The notes under the pieces: model-generated | Told to the model about the DNA's origin: nothing | The model's database searches: none | What the model saw: the letters and a program-made list of their open reading frames with translations, nothing else | NCBI RefSeq assembly: GCF_009002475.1 | Contig: NZ_AP019860.1 | Location: 4,402,001-4,466,000, forward strand | Length of the DNA: 64,000 nucleotides | DNA from: Candidatus Uabimicrobium amorphum | Lineage (GTDB): Bacteria > Planctomycetota > Uabimicrobiia > Uabimicrobiales > Uabimicrobiaceae | Direction of reading: 5' to 3' | Program-made: the position numbers and the translations under genes | Shown: piece by piece, positions 24,954 through 33,572 of the stretch | How positions within the stretch are numbered: the first letter of the stretch is position 1 | Layout: each line of letters begins with the position of its first letter

Positions 24954-26225
24954 TTAAGTCTTTTTGGAAACAAGACCTTCATATAAAAGGATGATTTCAT
25001 CAACCATGCGTGTCAAGCCGTATTTTTGTAAAAAAATGTCGCGGTTTTCTCCGCGGTATTTTGCTTCATTTTGCAAAGCATCGTTTATACAGGATGCAAA
25101 ATTTTCGGGCGTTGCTGGATCAGCAATTATGCCGTGTTGGGTGTCTTCTACAATTTGTGGATAGATACCCATAGGGGGAACGACAACTGGTGTTCCGGTT
25201 GCGACAGCTTCTAAGATGGCAAGGCCACGAGATTCGTTAAATTTACTGGGAACACAAAAAACGTTACATTGTTGTAAAAACTGTTGTTTTTGTTTGAGTG
25301 TTAATTCTCCATGGTAGATGACATGCTCTGTCAACTTGTTTTTTTTGATGTACTTTTGCATTTTTTCCCAAAAGCTTTTTACATAGATTTGCCCAGCAAT
25401 ATGTAAAGTGAGGTCGTTGTTTTTTTTGTGTAAGATAGAAAAAGCTTCGAGAAGTGTATCTAAACCTTTTTCCGGAGCAATCCGCGAAAGATATCCTATT
25501 TTCCCGCTTTGATCACAGCTATCTTGAAACACAAATCGTTGATGGTCAACTCCAGGAAGAATTACCGACATCTTATCGCGTGAAATTTTTAAGTAGGATA
25601 TAATTTCATCGACATAACGGTTGTGTGGTACAATAAAATGGTCAATACTTTGTGCGTTGGATTCGAGTAAGTTTTTTGCTTGCGTTCGGTGTGGTTCACT
25701 TAAGGAATCGATAAAAGCTTCTTCTCCTTGAAATGTACACACAATAGGTATATTAAGGGCTTCTTTTAGTGAAACAGCAATACCTGATAGCATGGAGTTG
25801 GTTATATTAATGACATCTGGTTTTACGGTTTGTAGATATTCGATGAGTTTTTGTAGTTCTTTTTTTTGGTTACCGTCTTTCCCTGCAAGAACAGAAACTG
25901 TCATCGCCCCGAGTTTTTGTGGCTGAGTTGCGATCGTAAATTTACCGAGAATTTTCAGCAAAGTAGGGTTATCGAATAGATAATCGAAAAAAGCGGGGGT
26001 GTGACGAAAAATTTTGAGACGTTGTTCGAGAAAGGTGATGATACCGCCATAGAAGATACGGCTAGTTTGTAAAGGTTGCTCGTTGTCATGGCGTAGTGGC
26101 GTATAAAGTGGGATCAGTTCTATGTCTAACCCTTTTTTTACGATGCCATTGACCAAATCGGCATCGCGATTGCAAGCACCACAGTACATACCGCCTGCGC
26201 CTGCTAGTATATAAACTATGCGCAT
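24954..26225 (-). CDS. Glycosyltransferase family 4
   Basis: 423-residue GT-B enzyme. The N-terminal YILAGAGGMYCGACNRDADL is a conserved opening of a GT4 subgroup. The C-terminal donor domain contains IGYLSRIAPEKGLDTLLEAF, HIAGQIYVK and KFNESRGLAILEAVATGTPVV, the last being the EX7E nucleotide-sugar motif. No signal peptide or transmembrane segment. The ribosome site AGGAG precedes the ATG. The terminator of the upstream subtilase lies between, so it is probably transcribed separately. Sugar and acceptor unknown. Confidence 0.88.
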   Translation of the reverse strand: MRIVYILAGAGGMYCGACNRDADLVNGIVKKGLDIELIPLYTPLRHDNEQPLQTSRIFYGGIITFLEQRLKIFRHTPAFFDYLFDNPTLLKILGKFTIATQPQKLGAMTVSVLAGKDGNQKKELQKLIEYLQTVKPDVINITNSMLSGIAVSLKEALNIPIVCTFQGEEAFIDSLSEPHRTQAKNLLESNAQSIDHFIVPHNRYVDEIISYLKISRDKMSVILPGVDHQRFVFQDSCDQSGKIGYLSRIAPEKGLDTLLEAFSILHKKNNDLTLHIAGQIYVKSFWEKMQKYIKKNKLTEHVIYHGELTLKQKQQFLQQCNVFCVPSKFNESRGLAILEAVATGTPVVVPPMGIYPQIVEDTQHGIIADPATPENFASCINDALQNEAKYRGENRDIFLQKYGLTRMVDEIILLYEGLVSKKT

Positions 26226-26241
26226 CGAATTCTCCTAATTG

Positions 26242-26267
26242 TAAAAAAAGCGACCCCGAAGGGTCGC
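26242..26267 (-). terminator. Rho-independent terminator of the subtilase gene
   Basis: On the minus strand GCGACCC-TTCG-GGGTCGC is followed by seven T. The UUCG tetraloop makes this a very stable hairpin. It lies 24 bp after the subtilase stop. Confidence 0.93.
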
Positions 26268-26290
26268 AACATTCTGGTCGATGCTTATTA

Positions 26291-27586
26291 TTATTTGCTT
26301 TGTTTAACTGCGTTGTTCAAGTTTAGACGTTGAACGTTAAACTTAGGTCCCCACCAGCCACTGCTCCATTCAAGAGTGTCACCACTGTTGACGAGAAGTT
26401 TTTTAACTTCTACTGCACTTAGGCTTGGGTTGTTAGACCAAACAAGAGTAGCGGCACCGGCAACGTGTGGAGTTGCCATAGATGTACCATCATAACTTGC
26501 GTAGTCGTTACCAAGAACAGTACTTAGGATACTTGTTCCTGGAGCAGCAATCATGTCGCCAGATTTAGCTGCATCTACAGAGTATTGAGAGAAAGAAGCT
26601 TTGCCATCATTTTGGTCACTTGCTGCCACTGCCAATACATTGTCCAAACCTTCATATGTTTGACCATTGTGAGTAGTTGCCATGCAGTAATTTGCAGGGT
26701 AAGAAAGTTCACCATTGTAGCTGTTTCCAGCTGCTGCAACAAAAAGAACACCTTTCTTTTGTGCTCTTACAATTGCATCGCGAAGAGCAACGCTAAATCC
26801 ACCGCCACCCCAGCTATTGCTAAGAACTTTTGCGCCATTTTCTACAGCGTAGTCGATGCAAAGAATAGCACCTTCAAGGCTTCCGCTACCATCAGCGCCA
26901 AGGAACTTGCAACCCATGATGTCAACATCCCAGCATACGCCAGTAACGCCGATGCCATTGTTACCTGTTCCACCAATGGTTCCACTGCAGTGACTTCCAT
27001 GAGATTGGTCATCTGCAGGATCACCACTCTGATTGATACCATTCATACCGTGGATGTCATCAACATAACCGTTGCCGTCATCATCAACACCTGGTTTACC
27101 ATTTGCTTCTGCTTCGTTAACCCATACGTTGTCTTTTAGATCTTCGTGCTTGTAGTTGATACCAGTGTCAATCACTGCAACCAAAACACCTTTACCCTTA
27201 GACTTGGTATCCCAAGCCGCAGGAGCATTGATCTTTTTCATTCCCCAAAGTTGGTTGAATTTAGCATCATTAGGGGTTGCCATAGTTTTGTATAGGTAGT
27301 TAGGCTCTGCATACTTGACGTTAGGGTCTTGTAGAAGTTGAACCAATGTTTTCTTCATGTCGCCGCGTAGCTTCATGCAGAAAGTGTTGTTACCTAAGTT
27401 TTTTACAGAACGTGTATCTACGTTTTGTGCAGCAAAGCTACCTTCAACGTATTTTACAACAATCTCGCCGTTAGCGTAACGGCCTTGGAAAAGCATATTG
27501 TCCACTTTTTGTGAAATGGATAGGCCATCCGCCCATGCACAAACAGTTAGAAGTGCAACAAGAGCAAATACGAATAATTTATTCAT
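26291..27586 (-). CDS. Secreted subtilisin-family serine protease (S8)
   Basis: 431 residues from ATG 27586, chosen because GGAGGTTCAG lies immediately upstream and a signal peptide (MNKLFVFALVALLTVCAWA) starts there. An inhibitor-like propeptide (about residues 25-95) precedes the catalytic domain. The catalytic triad lies in VAVIDTGINY (Asp), SHGSHCSGT (His) and GTSMATPHVAGA (Ser); the oxyanion Asn is in AAAGNS. DDDGNGYVDD looks like a calcium-binding loop. There is no C-terminal extension, so it is presumably soluble in the periplasm or secreted. It ends in a strong terminator. A second subtilase is at 40110-41474. Confidence 0.92.
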   Translation of the reverse strand: MNKLFVFALVALLTVCAWADGLSISQKVDNMLFQGRYANGEIVVKYVEGSFAAQNVDTRSVKNLGNNTFCMKLRGDMKKTLVQLLQDPNVKYAEPNYLYKTMATPNDAKFNQLWGMKKINAPAAWDTKSKGKGVLVAVIDTGINYKHEDLKDNVWVNEAEANGKPGVDDDGNGYVDDIHGMNGINQSGDPADDQSHGSHCSGTIGGTGNNGIGVTGVCWDVDIMGCKFLGADGSGSLEGAILCIDYAVENGAKVLSNSWGGGGFSVALRDAIVRAQKKGVLFVAAAGNSYNGELSYPANYCMATTHNGQTYEGLDNVLAVAASDQNDGKASFSQYSVDAAKSGDMIAAPGTSILSTVLGNDYASYDGTSMATPHVAGAATLVWSNNPSLSAVEVKKLLVNSGDTLEWSSGWWGPKFNVQRLNLNNAVKQSK

Positions 27587-27728
27587 CTGAACCTCCAGAT
27601 TTGAGAAAATTATCGACAAACATTTGTCGATGAACTTCTATATTATAACGCATTGATGTACATAAGCTCAAGAGGATTTTTAAGCGGACATGTTGTAAAC
27701 ACAAACTAAAATTTATGGGCAATATGTT

Positions 27729-27770
27729 GGAATGTAGGGGCGGACCTAGTGTCCGCCCGTTCTCTCAAAT
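27729..27770. repeat. REP-like palindromic repeat, copy 2
   Basis: The core GGGCGGACCTAGTGTCCGCCC is flanked by the same left and right sequences as copies at 8548 and 61924. It directly abuts hexamer array 2. Confidence 0.85.
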
Positions 27771-27864
27771 ACCGTCACCGTAGTCATAGTCGTCACCGTA
27801 GTCATAGTCGTCACCGTAGTCGTCACCGTAGCCGTCACCGTAGTCGTGACCGTGACCGTGACCG
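27771..27864. repeat. Degenerate hexamer array 2 (CCGTNA)
   Basis: Mixed units of CCGTCA, CCGTAG, TCGTCA, TAGTCA and CCGTGA, keeping period 6 in about 94 bp. It ends 6 bp from the pckA stop codon at 27871 and reads TNACGG in the direction of pckA transcription. Confidence 0.85.
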
Positions 27865-27870
27865 ATTATA

Positions 27871-29451
27871 CTACACCTTAGGAGCAGCAGCTTTTACCGC
27901 ATCACTCACACCACTCTCATAAGCGGTGAAATTTTTGCGGAATAGATGTGCCAACTCTTTGGCTTTTTGGTCATAGGCTTGCGGATCTGCCCAGGTTTTC
28001 TTCGGTTGTAATAATGATTCTGCAACATTTGGACATGAAGTAGGAATCGCGAATCCGAAAATAGGATCTTCTACGGTTTCGATATCATCTAACCTATTGT
28101 CGTTTATGGCATCGATGATTGCACGTGTGGCCTTTAGTTTGATTCTAGCACCTACACCATAGGTTCCGCCTGACCATCCGGTGTTTACTAACCATGCTTT
28201 AGCACCATGCTTTTGCATTTTCTCGGCCAACATTTCTGCATATTTTCCAGGGTGCCATACGAGAAACGCTGCTCCAAAACACGCAGAAAAAGTTGCTTCA
28301 GGTTCGGTTACTCCCATTTCTGTTCCCGCAACTTTCGCGGTGTATCCGCTAATGAAATGGTACATGGCTTGTTCTGGAGTCAATCGACTTACGGGAGGTA
28401 GTACACCAAAAGCGTCGCATGTTAGAAAAATAATGTTTTTCGGGTGTCCACCTGTACAAGGGATTTTCGCATTGTCAATGTATTCTATTGGATATGAGGC
28501 ACGTGTATTTTGTGTTAGTGAGCTGTTCGTGTAGTCGACGCGACGATCTGCTTCCGAATACACAACATTTTCTAATACAGTTCCAAAACGAATGGCGCGA
28601 TAAATTTCTGGCTCTTTGTCTTCTGTTAAATCAATACATTTTGCATAGCATCCACCTTCGATGTTGAATACACCATCGTCTGACCAACAATGCTCGTCGT
28701 CACCAATTAGAGCACGTTCGGGATCTGCAGAGAGAGTTGTTTTTCCTGTTCCAGAAAGTCCAAAGAATAGAGATACATTACCGTCTTTGCCTTCGTTTGC
28801 CGAGCAGTGCATTGATAGAACGTCTGCTTTAGGCATGATGTAATTCATGATAGTGAACACACCTTTTTTCATCTCGCCGGCATACTCTGTTCCCAGGATA
28901 ACGAACTCTTTGCGGTTAAAACAAAGAGAAACACTTGTTTTTGATGTCATTTTAGATGTGTAGCGGTTTGCTGGAAATTTTCCGGCATTAAAAACAGTGT
29001 AATCCGGTTCGCCAAAGTCTTGGAGTTCTTCTTGTGAAGCGCGAATTAACATGTTATTCATGAAAAGCGCATGATATGCTCTTGTGCATACAATACGGAC
29101 TTTGATACGGTATTTGGGGTCCCAACCAGCGAATCCATCTACGATGTAGATCCTGGAACACGTGTTTAGATAATCAATAGCTCTTTCGCGATTTACCAGG
29201 AAAATATGGTCATCTAGTTTGACGTTGACATCTCCCCACCATATATCATCGCGTACCTCTGGATCATCGACAATTCTTTTGTCCTTTGGGCTACGACCTG
29301 TTTTTACTCCAGACTTTACGGCAAGAGCACCGCTCGCGACAATCGCGGAACCCTTTTCTTGAGCTAGAGCTTCTTCATATAAACGTGCAGGTGAGGCGTT
29401 GTGTATGATGTCTTTTACCAAGATACCATGTTTTTCTAAGTTAGGTTTCAT
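27871..29451 (-). CDS. pckA: Phosphoenolpyruvate carboxykinase (ATP)
   Basis: Converts oxaloacetate and ATP to phosphoenolpyruvate, CO2 and ADP (first step of gluconeogenesis). The ATP-type signatures are clear: GRSPKDKRIV near the N-terminus, FFGLSGTGKTTLSADP as the P-loop, LIGDDEHCWSD for the metal, and TRASYPIEYI in the substrate region. The length of 526 residues is normal. The start at 29451 has AAAGGA upstream. It begins only 28 bp after mcrC on the same strand, so read-through from the restriction operon is possible, although it has its own ribosome site. Hexamer array 2 follows its stop. Confidence 0.95.
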   Translation of the reverse strand: MKPNLEKHGILVKDIIHNASPARLYEEALAQEKGSAIVASGALAVKSGVKTGRSPKDKRIVDDPEVRDDIWWGDVNVKLDDHIFLVNRERAIDYLNTCSRIYIVDGFAGWDPKYRIKVRIVCTRAYHALFMNNMLIRASQEELQDFGEPDYTVFNAGKFPANRYTSKMTSKTSVSLCFNRKEFVILGTEYAGEMKKGVFTIMNYIMPKADVLSMHCSANEGKDGNVSLFFGLSGTGKTTLSADPERALIGDDEHCWSDDGVFNIEGGCYAKCIDLTEDKEPEIYRAIRFGTVLENVVYSEADRRVDYTNSSLTQNTRASYPIEYIDNAKIPCTGGHPKNIIFLTCDAFGVLPPVSRLTPEQAMYHFISGYTAKVAGTEMGVTEPEATFSACFGAAFLVWHPGKYAEMLAEKMQKHGAKAWLVNTGWSGGTYGVGARIKLKATRAIIDAINDNRLDDIETVEDPIFGFAIPTSCPNVAESLLQPKKTWADPQAYDQKAKELAHLFRKNFTAYESGVSDAVKAAAPKV

Positions 29452-29479
29452 TTTAAATTCCTTTGTTAGGTTGTGGTTT

Positions 29480-30685
29480 TTACAACAAATCTCGTAAAAA
29501 TTTATTTCCTGTTGTTTGTAAATCGTTATCTAGCATAAAAGATAAACTGCGTACGCGGATATTTCCTATTTTTTGATCTAGTTTGTGTTCGAGAGCACAT
29601 GGGTAAATTAAAATTGCCTGCGAGCACTTACGTAATTTTGCATAAGATATTATTTGAAAAATATCCGCATGTGGTGGTTTTGTTACATTTTTATATTTTG
29701 TGTCTATCACACAAAAAGGCTGATTATTTTTATACAAAACCATGTCTATTACAAATGAAAAGTGTTTCTCACAAAATGTTATTTTTTCTTTGGTGGTGAG
29801 TCGAAAACTCCCTTTAAGGTTATTTCCCAACCAGTTTGCCACAAATTTTTCATACAAATACGGCATATTGACCAAAAAGGATGTGACTGGATGATCCCCT
29901 TTGCTTTTTAATGGAGCCGTGTGCGACAAGAAAAAGCGACATAATGCATGGATGGGTTTGTAGTGAGCGTTTAGACGATTATAATGATTACCTCTTTGTA
30001 AACGCGCAAGTAATTCTTGTTGTGGTATTAAAGAGCTCGAAACGTGTTTGCATAACCAATAGTACGTTTCTCTTGCTTGCTGTTGCAACTGTTCAAAACA
30101 TCGCGTATTGTACAAAATGACTCTTAGTGTTGCGATGAGAACTTGGTTGTCGAAGTTATTTACCGAATGTTCGTCAAAGTGAACGAAAAACTGGTGGCGT
30201 TTTTTCCAACTTTCGCGAAGTTGTATTTTGCCGCGAACATGAGGTAACCATTCTTGTTTTTCGGTGACAGAACGCGTTAGTCCTAGGTGTTTAATCCTGC
30301 GTATTTTTTCTATGAGTATTTTGGCTAAAAAGTTATAAAAAGCATGTATCGAAGCACACTTTGACAATTGGGTAAAAGTCTTCACGCGAATATCAAAGGC
30401 ACATTCTATCATTTGGAAAAACTGTTTGACACTAACTTTGGGCTCTATCGTAATATTTTTATTGTCAGAGATCGCTAAATAACCGACCCAACCTCTGGCC
30501 GTGAGTTTCCACTTATTACCGGTTTTTGCGCTAGGGAAATCTATATTTAAGTAGCTAGAGTAATTATGCCAAATACATTCCGCGATCTTTTGCGACAGAA
30601 AATTTTTGGGTAAAAATATTGTCTTGTATTCGCGTATTGTGATATCTGTTAAATTTGCGTAATTTTTTTGCAAATTTTGTTCCAT
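29480..30685 (-). CDS. mcrC: McrC-like restriction nuclease subunit
   Basis: Nuclease partner of an McrBC-type modification-dependent (type IV) restriction system. The N-terminal region matches McrC (GWVGYLAISDNKNITIEPKV). The central LPHVRGKIQLRESWKKR is the conserved McrC block. The C-terminal PD-(D/E)xK nuclease has Asp314 in IDMVLY, Asp328-x-Lys330 in VIDTKYK, and a Gln/Tyr helix (QIISYAK). The length of 401 residues fits the family. The start overlaps mcrB by 37 bp and has a GGTGGAAAG ribosome site inside it. All nuclease residues appear intact. Confidence 0.88.
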   Translation of the reverse strand: MEQNLQKNYANLTDITIREYKTIFLPKNFLSQKIAECIWHNYSSYLNIDFPSAKTGNKWKLTARGWVGYLAISDNKNITIEPKVSVKQFFQMIECAFDIRVKTFTQLSKCASIHAFYNFLAKILIEKIRRIKHLGLTRSVTEKQEWLPHVRGKIQLRESWKKRHQFFVHFDEHSVNNFDNQVLIATLRVILYNTRCFEQLQQQARETYYWLCKHVSSSLIPQQELLARLQRGNHYNRLNAHYKPIHALCRFFLSHTAPLKSKGDHPVTSFLVNMPYLYEKFVANWLGNNLKGSFRLTTKEKITFCEKHFSFVIDMVLYKNNQPFCVIDTKYKNVTKPPHADIFQIISYAKLRKCSQAILIYPCALEHKLDQKIGNIRVRSLSFMLDNDLQTTGNKFLRDLL

Positions 30686-32046
30686 CTGTATCTTTCCACC
30701 CGGTGAAGTTCGTTAAAAAAATACTCTTCGATATATGGTTCTATCTGAAAGCGCCAAATATTCTCGATATGATCAGCTAGGTCTGCGGTTAAAAAAAAAG
30801 AAGTACCTATTTGAAAATTTTGATCAGAAATTTCGTTATTTAAACTTTGTAAAGTTGATGTTAAAGCTTTGATATTACATTTTTTATCATACGAGAATTT
30901 TTGAATCAAACTATAATCAGGATAGAGTGGTATAAAAGCAAAACGACGGCGTAGTGCGTAGTCGAGAATGGCAATTGATTTGTCGGCGGTGTTCATTGTT
31001 CCAATGATATGGACCTGAGGAGGAATACTAAATGTTTCTCCTGAAAGCAAGGTGATACTTCGATCGCGATACTCCAATAGATACATGAGTTCACCAAAAA
31101 CGCGATCAATTGCCGCACGATTGATTTCGTCGATAATGAGAACACTCGGCGCGTCTTGTTGTTTTGCCTGTTCGCAAAAACGTAAAAATGTTCCATTTGT
31201 AATACGATAAGATCCGTCCTCTTGCGGTCGCAAACCTTGAATGAAATCTTCGTAGCTGTAGCTACTGTGAAATTGTACTGTTGTCGATATTCCGGTTTTC
31301 TCATTTAGAATAACTTGGGCCAGTCGTTCTGCAAGATAAGTTTTTCCAGTGCCAGGAGGCCCATAGATAATGGCGTGTTTTTTATGGCGTATCGCGCGCA
31401 ACCACATCGAAATTTTTTTATAGGAAATGTGTGTGTCGGCTGCACATTTTTTAATGGGATAGTGGATGTTTTTACGCGGTGTATGGGTTGTTTCGTCAAA
31501 AATGGAAAGGCGAGTGTATATTTTCTCAAACGTGGAGACCACAAATGCAACAAACTGCTCTCGTTTAAAAGATAAAACTTCATCTTTTGTCAATGTTGTG
31601 GAAAATTCCATGTTATTGCGTTTGTCTTGTAACCATTCATCAGCAGAAACTTTGGGAATGGATATATTGTTTTGGGTTTGTAACCAAGGTTTGTCTTTGT
31701 GCACAGGACCACTACAAAGCCCAAATTGCAACATGTGGTGGTTGATCCACATGAACAACTTGGCACCGCTAAAAGCACCGCTGCGGAAAGTGAAAGCTCC
31801 CCAATAGAAATCGAGAATATGTTGCGCGTCGTGCGTGCGGCAAAAAACATCTTTTTCGGTAATGAGCAGCTTTTTTAGTGAACGAGGTAGTTTTTGCGCT
31901 ACCTCTTGAAATACATCCTGAAAAGGATCTTGGACAGAGCCACAAAACGCATCACTATTTGCCAGATATACGTCGACACTTTTCTCCTTGTGTAAAATTC
32001 GCAATAAGGTAAAAGTATCGTGAGTAAAGTAGTGTTTTGTGGGCAT
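30649..32046 (-). CDS. mcrB: McrB-like AAA+ GTPase/ATPase
   Basis: Motor subunit of the McrBC-type complex. Walker A GPPGTGKT is at 229-236, Walker B VLIIDEINRA at 302-311, and the McrB signature GTMNTADKSIAILDYALRRRF at 349-369. The family uses GTP with MNTADxS in place of a normal sensor. The N-terminal 200 residues are presumably the DNA-recognition or partner-binding module; I do not recognise the domain, and it does not look like the E. coli McrB DNA-binding fold. The start at 32046 shares a base with the stop of the TM2 gene (TAATG), so translation is coupled to a membrane protein. Confidence 0.87.
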   Translation of the reverse strand: MPTKHYFTHDTFTLLRILHKEKSVDVYLANSDAFCGSVQDPFQDVFQEVAQKLPRSLKKLLITEKDVFCRTHDAQHILDFYWGAFTFRSGAFSGAKLFMWINHHMLQFGLCSGPVHKDKPWLQTQNNISIPKVSADEWLQDKRNNMEFSTTLTKDEVLSFKREQFVAFVVSTFEKIYTRLSIFDETTHTPRKNIHYPIKKCAADTHISYKKISMWLRAIRHKKHAIIYGPPGTGKTYLAERLAQVILNEKTGISTTVQFHSSYSYEDFIQGLRPQEDGSYRITNGTFLRFCEQAKQQDAPSVLIIDEINRAAIDRVFGELMYLLEYRDRSITLLSGETFSIPPQVHIIGTMNTADKSIAILDYALRRRFAFIPLYPDYSLIQKFSYDKKCNIKALTSTLQSLNNEISDQNFQIGTSFFLTADLADHIENIWRFQIEPYIEEYFFNELHRVERYRWNKICKKITQI

Positions 32047-33470
32047 TATTTTTCCTGGTATAAGTCGTCAATGAGACCTTGTTTTGTTATATAGCGATAT
32101 TTCTCGTCTCCTAGAGGAGTTATTGTGACAACTTCAAACACATCCTGGATATCTTTGGGAACATCTTTCCACTTTTTGTATACCTCTCCACTATGATCCG
32201 CGAGAAATAAAATCCAATCTCCATAGCGTAGGCCGTATGCATCGTGCTTTCCGGGACGTTCGATCACAAATACTTTGACGAGGACTGTCTCATTTCCCGC
32301 GACAAAACCGGTGATATTACGCCTGTACATATCTGTCATTGCTTCGTGAAAGGATACCTTGGTTGCTGCATTTTGTTTTAGGGGGGCTCTACGGCCGTAG
32401 TACGAAAGGAACATTTCACTTGTTGCACCCATATCACGACGAAAATCTTTATTTTGCATGCGTGAGCTAAAATTCATTGAGTCTCCAAGAGAATCTGTGT
32501 CAAAGCCTCCTGTTTGGTAAATGGCTACTGTAATTAGTATGGTAAATCCTACGGCCACTAAAGTGAGGACGCGTAGCATGTTTTGTTTTCCCGATAAACT
32601 AAGGGAAAACGATGTGGTTACCATTGGCATCATAAAGCTGATTACCATGAAAAATAGTAGAAGTAATTCGGCGACTAATAAAGTGGCAGCGTCGCCAATG
32701 GCCAAATAGGGAGGATAAACGGATTTATAACTCAGTGCTGTTTCCAGTATGAGTAAAATGAAAATGCCGAAGATCATATTGCGATATAGATTAAATTCGG
32801 TACGGGTTTTTTGCGAAAATGGCATAGAGAGAAAGCCGAAAAAGAAATAACCCACGTAAAATAAAAAATTGCGTGGTTTGTTTTCCATGTAGTAAGCGTA
32901 CAGTTTTTTAAAAGAGGATAACGCTTCGCTTAGTACGGGAATTTTGTCCACTTCGGGATGAAAATGCAGCATTTTTTGCACAGTGTGGATAAAACTTGTG
33001 GCAACAAGAATGACAGCCATTAAAACAATAAGTTCCCAGTTACCTTGTATAAGGGCAAAGTAGGTAAATATGGCTGGAGCAAATATAAAAAATAACAAGC
33101 GGAATGGAAATTCTATATAAGAAATCCAGCTTGATTTTCCCGCCCATGGGGCTAATTCGAATTTATCTTCAAAAATGGCAATGTCTTCGCCGCTGGCTTC
33201 GGCCACTTGTCTGGCCCATTCTGCTTCGTCTTGCCATTTTTTAGCAAGTTGGGCGCGTCTTGATTTGACCATGGCTGGAATCAATAAAAAGTCAATGGCC
33301 CATCCGACGATAAACAGCCCAAATGATATCATATATAGGCCACCGCTAAACCATTTTCCTAAGTAAAAACGGTGGACTCCCATCCACCCACCAAATAACC
33401 ATGCAACATAAGCTTTGAAAATACTTACTGATTCATAAGCTTTTTTTTCGAAGTCAATGTTTGAATCCAT
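32046..33470 (-). CDS. TM2-domain polytopic membrane protein coupled to McrBC
   Basis: 474 residues. A TM2 domain lies at about residues 18-65 (AYVAWLFGGWMGVHRFYLGK...GLYMISFGLFIVGWAIDF). About six further membrane helices lie between residues 125 and 325, with a cytoplasmic-looking charged loop at about 70-110. The C-terminal 150 residues are soluble and probably extracytoplasmic, with a beta-rich segment. No enzymatic motif seen. The ribosome site AGGAG precedes the ATG. Its stop overlaps the mcrB start, so it heads the operon. TM2 proteins have no single known function; the coupling suggests a membrane sensor or effector for the restriction complex. Confidence 0.75.
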   Translation of the reverse strand: MDSNIDFEKKAYESVSIFKAYVAWLFGGWMGVHRFYLGKWFSGGLYMISFGLFIVGWAIDFLLIPAMVKSRRAQLAKKWQDEAEWARQVAEASGEDIAIFEDKFELAPWAGKSSWISYIEFPFRLLFFIFAPAIFTYFALIQGNWELIVLMAVILVATSFIHTVQKMLHFHPEVDKIPVLSEALSSFKKLYAYYMENKPRNFLFYVGYFFFGFLSMPFSQKTRTEFNLYRNMIFGIFILLILETALSYKSVYPPYLAIGDAATLLVAELLLLFFMVISFMMPMVTTSFSLSLSGKQNMLRVLTLVAVGFTILITVAIYQTGGFDTDSLGDSMNFSSRMQNKDFRRDMGATSEMFLSYYGRRAPLKQNAATKVSFHEAMTDMYRRNITGFVAGNETVLVKVFVIERPGKHDAYGLRYGDWILFLADHSGEVYKKWKDVPKDIQDVFEVVTITPLGDEKYRYITKQGLIDDLYQEK

Positions 33471-33572
33471 GAATTCTCCTATACATCTGAAAAGGCTTAT
33501 TGTTTAGATGAGTACCTTAAACTATCCTATCAATAGTATGATTTTTTGCAACGTTTCAATGTTTATTTTGCA

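Noticed and set aside
26585..27139. 184-codon plus-strand open frame opposite the first subtilase gene
   Set aside because: The protein on the other strand has complete subtilase motifs; the reverse frame is Thr/Val/Ile/Cys-rich without any motif or ribosome site. A shadow frame.
27771..27864. Hexamer arrays considered as CRISPR
   Set aside because: Unit length is 6 bp with no 25-40-bp direct repeats, no spacers and no cas genes.
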